Part shown: piece by piece, positions 60,101 through 64,000 of the stretch
Position numbering within the stretch: position 1 is the first letter of the stretch
Layout of the letters: every line of letters begins with the position of its first letter
From: Dryomyza anilis
Lineage: Eukaryota; Arthropoda; Insecta; Diptera; Dryomyzidae
Length of the DNA stretch: 64,000 bases
Assembly (NCBI GenBank): GCA_951804985.1
Contig: OX638133.1
Coordinates: 950,501-1,014,500, forward strand
Reading direction: 5' to 3'
Notes under the pieces: generated by a model
The model's input: the letters and a program-made list of their open reading frames with translations, nothing else
Database searches by the model: none
What the model was told of the DNA's origin: nothing
Made by a program: the position numbers and the translations under genes

Positions 60101-60240
60101 AAATAAAATGAAATAAAATGAAATAAAATAATAAAAAATGAAATAAAATGAAATAAAACGAAATAAAATGAAATAAAATGCAATAAAAAAAAAATAAATC
60201 AAATCAAATAAATTTCAATAAAATAAAATTAAATAAAATA
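57110..60240. repeat. 3.1-kb AAAATGAAAT (pentamer AAATR) satellite array
   Basis: About 3.1 kb of almost uninterrupted AAATA/AAATG pentamers, most often as a 10-bp unit GAAATAAAAT. Interruptions such as GATATGATATG, ATCAAATAATG and GAAACGAAACGAAAAAGGAGG recur as larger blocks (59010-59040 and 60010-60040), so there is a higher-order repeat. The minus strand reads as long Phe/Ile/Ser/Leu frames, which are artefacts. Confidence 0.97.
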
Positions 60241-62200
60241 TAACACGGAAAAAATCACACTAAGGTCACTTTTTGTCAGCATGCAGTGTATTTTATTGCA
60301 TTTGTAATCAAGTAGCTGAAGGCCATTACATGTCTCTGTACGAATGTAACCTAATTTTAAGGCCCACGTTTTCCGCCAGTCGAGTAGATGGGTTTTTTTA
60401 GTGCGATTTGTTGTAATTTGCACGAATGTCATTAAGGCGGCTTGTAATACAATCGCCTAATAGTCGGCGCGATCGCCAAGATCGAAATTCCAAAGACGAC
60501 GGCTGGCTACGCGCGCCTCTATGCCTGCCAACTACTCCAGTTTGTGACAACTGTCAGTCAGTCAGTTATTCAGTCCGTCAGTAATTTTTTAGTCAAATAG
60601 CTCTGTTGTTTTTTTCGCGCCTGCAATTTGTTATTTGCTGTTGCTATTGCTATTGCGATTGCTGGCGCAAATGGCAACAAATGATATGGGCGTCGCCGCC
60701 GAGCCACACGCACGCACGTCATTACGCGGCAGGCATTACCGCCGCATGTCATTAACATTTAAATGAAATTCAAATCCGCATTGAAGCGAAACTTGGTTTT
60801 ATTTTTCTTATTTTTGTTGTCACATATTCGCAGTTTCTACGACTGACATAAAAACTGAACTGAACCGATTTCAAAAAGGCACTAAAGCCTGAATTATGTG
60901 CGAGTGCTTTGCACAATAACAACATACTGTAATTATTGTGATTGTTGTTGTCTTTTTACAAAATGACTTCAGTTTTCTTGCCAAATGCCAGTAGAAGCCT
61001 TTTAGGGCGGTGGGCGTTTCACAAATACTTTTGTCAAACACATAAAAAAAAAGTTGGGATAATTTTTTTAAAACCCTTTTATGTTTTAACCTGTATGTTT
61101 AGAAACATAATTTGTAACATGGACAAAAATTTATGTTAAATTCAATGTCGGAAATCTTTCAAATGATGAATCTGATAGTTGGTGAAATATATTGATATAA
61201 TATTGATGTAGATTAAACTCTTAATAAACAAATCAAAAATGGCTCTAGTTAAGCAAAGTTTATCAAATAGTAAAACTGCCAAATTAAATTTAATTTTGAA
61301 TACACTTCATTTTCTTCTAAATGCAAATATTGAAAGAATATAAAAAAATCTTCATTCATATTAATAAATTTCGTTCATAAAATCCTGATTCATCACTTTA
61401 ATGAAAACACACATCAGAAACCAAATATATGTACATTAGACTGATAATGGATTTTCATGAATTTAAAAGAAAAGTTCAACCACTAAAAATGCTCTATTGG
61501 ATGAAAAAATCGATGTGGACAATTTTCAGCGAAATCTGAATATGGTAAATGGACACGCCGGGACCTCAAGTTCGCGTTTTGGTACCCAAATCGATAATTT
61601 CTAAATTGAATTGAAATGACGTCTTCCAAAAGTTGACCTTTTCAATCAAATTCTACAAAATACATTTTTTTTGGTTTTTTTTTCGAAAAATGTTATTTTG
61701 GCAAATATTTTTTTTTAATTTTTTCGAAAATATGTTTAGCAATTTTTTGAAAACATTTTTTCGAATTAACTTTTCCATTATTTTTTTTTATTTTTAAATT
61801 TAATATTAACTAAATATTCATATTATTCAAAAAAGTTATTGTATAAATCAAGCAAGCAATATTGAACCTATAAGAATTATAAATACATGTGTAAATGAAG
61901 ACTAATTCTTGTTCGTAAATTTGATGTTTTAGAACAATTTTCCATAGTTAATGAAAGATGTCATAATATTGATTCAAAGTAACAAATAAATATTCTTCAT
62001 ATAAACACTTCGCTCTTCAAACTATGATTCATTGTATTGTAAAGCAATTCATTATATTAATGACTACGAAATATCAATATTATGAACTCATCATCAATAT
62101 GATGAATGTATGAAAACGGGTTCTGTAATTTTACTAAGCATAATGCGTAGACTCCGTTGCAACACATTAATGAATAAATACATAAGACACGCAGTAAATA
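60241..62200. other. intronic sequence with a GC-richer patch and MITE remnants
   Basis: 60440-60780 is GC-richer (GGCGCGATCGCC, CGTCGCCGCCGAG), a possible regulatory patch. 61330-62110 has two stretches related to the 36058-36303 MITE (CTTCATTCATATTAATAAAT, CTATGATTCATTGTATT). No gene. Confidence 0.4.
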
Positions 62201-62252
62201 TGTACATCATATTGATGATGTACATCATATTGATGTTGTACATCATATTGAG
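62201..62252 (+). repeat. 18-bp tandem repeat, 3 copies
   Basis: TGTACATCATATTGATGA, then TGTACATCATATTGATGT, then TGTACATCATATTGAG. Confidence 0.85.
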
Positions 62253-64000
62253 TCCGCCCCCTTAACTGAAAGCTTACCTCGTAAAAGTGTCAGAAAAATC
62301 GAGTAAAGAAGATATGACTTTGCAAAAGATATGACTTTGACGAAGTAAATTTTTTTTTTGTTTTTACCATTTCTCGATGTATATAAGCTTACATCGAAAA
62401 ATTTAGAGATGAATTTTCAAAGAATCGGACACCGAATAAAGAAGCTATGACAAGAAAAAAAATTGTTTATGCGGTTTTTGGCGGGCTCCAACATTTTTTA
62501 TTATTTGTGTCACTTTTTGAGTTTTTCTTTGAAAAACTTTTTTTTAACCTGAACATTTTTTGTAAATTTGCTATTTTGTATATTTTTTTGTTTTGTTATT
62601 TGTTTTTCTATATAAAATATAATTTTTGCATAAAAAACAATTTTAGTGTTTGGAAAATTGACCCGCGTATCAAAACCGGTTAAAAATCGACAAAATCTTA
62701 CGATTTTTCCGCTTAGCAACATCATTAACAAACAACAAATAGTTATAATATGCTGCAGCGATTAAAGCAAAATATGCCAGCTACGTGTTGCTGTTGTTTG
62801 ATGCAGCAGTTGCGATAACTGTTGGCGATGTCGAATATTGTTGCCCGCTGGCGATTATTTGTATTTCTGTAGGAAGGACGACTGTTGCTCGTTGTTGCTG
62901 CTGCTGTTAATTGCTTGCAACACTTTCTTAAGGGCGCCAACATGTTGTTGTTTTTTTTTAATTGCGTTGGCATTTGTTAACACTTTTTGTGGTTGTTGCT
63001 GTTGTTGTAATTTTTAACACAGCCTGCTGGCGTTGCAAATATTAACTCTCAGTGTTGTTGTTGTTTATTGCAATCGTGTTTTGTATGTTGTTGCTTTTGT
63101 TGATTTGCAGCCATTGTTGCTGTTGCCGCTATTAATTTGTTGTCTGCTAATTTTTATGGCATTTAATAGCAGCTCACGTGTTGCATGCTGCCGAGAGACA
63201 AGCACAGCAGCAATTTTCTAAAGTGTTGCTGCTGTTGCCTTCTTTATATTCGTTTAGCAGCAACAACAACAACAGCACCACCGAGATTCTTAACGTGCCG
63301 CAGCAGCAACATTAATTCATAGTCGAGTCTGTAATTTTCAAAGCGAATAATAAAAGTGCGGCATTAGAGACAAAACAGCATCAGCAACATTAGGCAGCAA
63401 TGTTTTCGAATAATGCAACAACAACAACAACATTTAATTGCATTGTGCTAAAAGCTTTCATTAGTAGCGCCTTGCATTAGCAGCTGCAGCCATATGTTGT
63501 TGTTGCTGCTGCAACATCAATATATTATTGTTGCTCTTATGAAAATAATGCATGCGTCGAGCATTCGCTGCGGTTGGCTTTTATTGTTGCTGCTTGCAAT
63601 AACTTCTTAATAGCAGCAGCGGCAGCAACATTAAATGTACAGCAATGACATTGTAGTTGTTGTTACCATGACTCATCAATTGGTAATATTGCTGCCAGCA
63701 ACAACAATAAGAATGATTGGCATGCATTGAAATCGAAAACTTGTTTTCAACTGTTTTAATTGCTGCCGACAACAGTACGCATGTTGATGTTGCTGTGTGG
63801 CAGCACGCGTTTCCATTGTTCAGCAACTGCTGCTGCTGTTGCTACGTCATCTGCAGGTGCTTCCAAAGAACTCCCAAATTACAAAAAAATATATACCAAG
63901 AAATTTTCTTTACGATTTTGGATATTTTCGATTATTTTCTTTGAGTCTTTTTTCAAGTAAGCTCCAATTAAATATACGGCGGTTGTAGGGGTTCAGAACT
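62253..64000. other. intronic sequence rich in TTG/CTG/CAG triplets
   Basis: 62740-63860 is dominated by TTGTTGTTG, GCTGCTGTTG and CAGCAGCAACA runs on both strands. These create numerous Cys/Leu/Gln-rich short frames without splice context. An acceptor-like CATCTGCAG at 63857 is weak. No coding exon is recognised before the window ends. Confidence 0.4.

Larger units (their letters stand above)
6033..64000 (+). other. very long intron (3' end beyond the window)
   Basis: It starts at the strong donor GTGAGT (6033). No exon with both good splice sites and an open frame continuous with residue 852 is convincing in the rest of the window. The intron is about 58 kb or more and filled with AT-rich DNA and repeats. 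The best internal structures are candidate alternative first exons, two recursive-type splice sites and a tRNA gene, listed separately. One caution: 17377-17408 and 47071-47132 could instead belong to a different plus-strand gene nested in or overlapping this region. Confidence 0.5.

Noticed and set aside
59512..60183. 223-codon minus-strand frame (Phe/Ile/Ser/Leu/His-rich)
   Set aside because: It is simply the translation of the pentamer satellite; the absence of stops is caused by the repeat.
62743..63988. Several overlapping Cys/Leu/Ala-rich frames near the right end
   Set aside because: All derive from TTG/CTG/CAG triplet runs on both strands without splice signals.

Overview
This window is AT-rich nuclear DNA from a higher (brachyceran) fly, possibly a tephritid-like relative of Drosophila. 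The grounds are CAG/CAA (opa) runs, a DINE-1-like element, a Drosophila-type tRNA-Lys(CTT), very long repeat-filled introns and spliced genes. No bacterial, phage or CRISPR features are present. Almost all of the window appears to be intron of one plus-strand gene that starts before base 1 and ends after base 64000.

Coding part (1-6032): three joined exons (1-49, 3414-4338, 4449-6032) give an 852-residue stretch in one consistent frame. It is a low-complexity, Ser/Gln/His-rich and then proline-rich protein with repeated basic/phosphosite-like modules, suggestive of a cytoskeletal or SH3/EVH1-binding scaffold. I do not recognise the gene and give no symbol. The last exon ends in phase 2 at a strong donor, so the protein continues outside the window.

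Long intron (6033-64000+): about 58 kb with no convincing multi-exon gene. Two sites have the tract-CAG|GT architecture of recursive splice sites (31326/31327 and 56119/56120). They cut the intron into steps of 25.3 and 24.8 kb. The first is followed by a 56-nt exon-like segment ending in ATG|GTAAGC. Three short ATG-containing segments (17377-17408, 47071-47132 and, more weakly, 22518-22668) end at candidate donors in phase 2, the same phase as the donor at 6032. This suggests alternative promoters whose first exons join the same downstream exon. GC-richer islands (about 9.5-10.6, 12.3-13.5, 16.5-17.4, 35.8-38.1, 46.7-47.2 and 60.4-60.8 kb) are the best places to look for promoters and enhancers.

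Embedded elements: a complete tRNA-Lys(CTT) with a Pol III terminator (37789-37878) and a degenerate tRNA-like sequence (2862-2934). Mobile elements include a 1.7-kb hAT-type foldback element with 8-bp target duplication (19637-21335), a Harbinger-like MITE (23627-23892), two related TA-flanked mariner-like MITEs (24381-24615, 49952-50170), a family ending in CACAGAAAAA, a DINE-1-like Helentron relative (42901-43605), two copies of a SINE-like retroposon (14603-14875, 24641-24840) and several hairpin repeat families. Simple arrays include a 19-bp array (8.8-9.5 kb), a 327-bp perfect tandem duplication (46087-46740) and a 3.1-kb pentamer satellite (57.1-60.24 kb).
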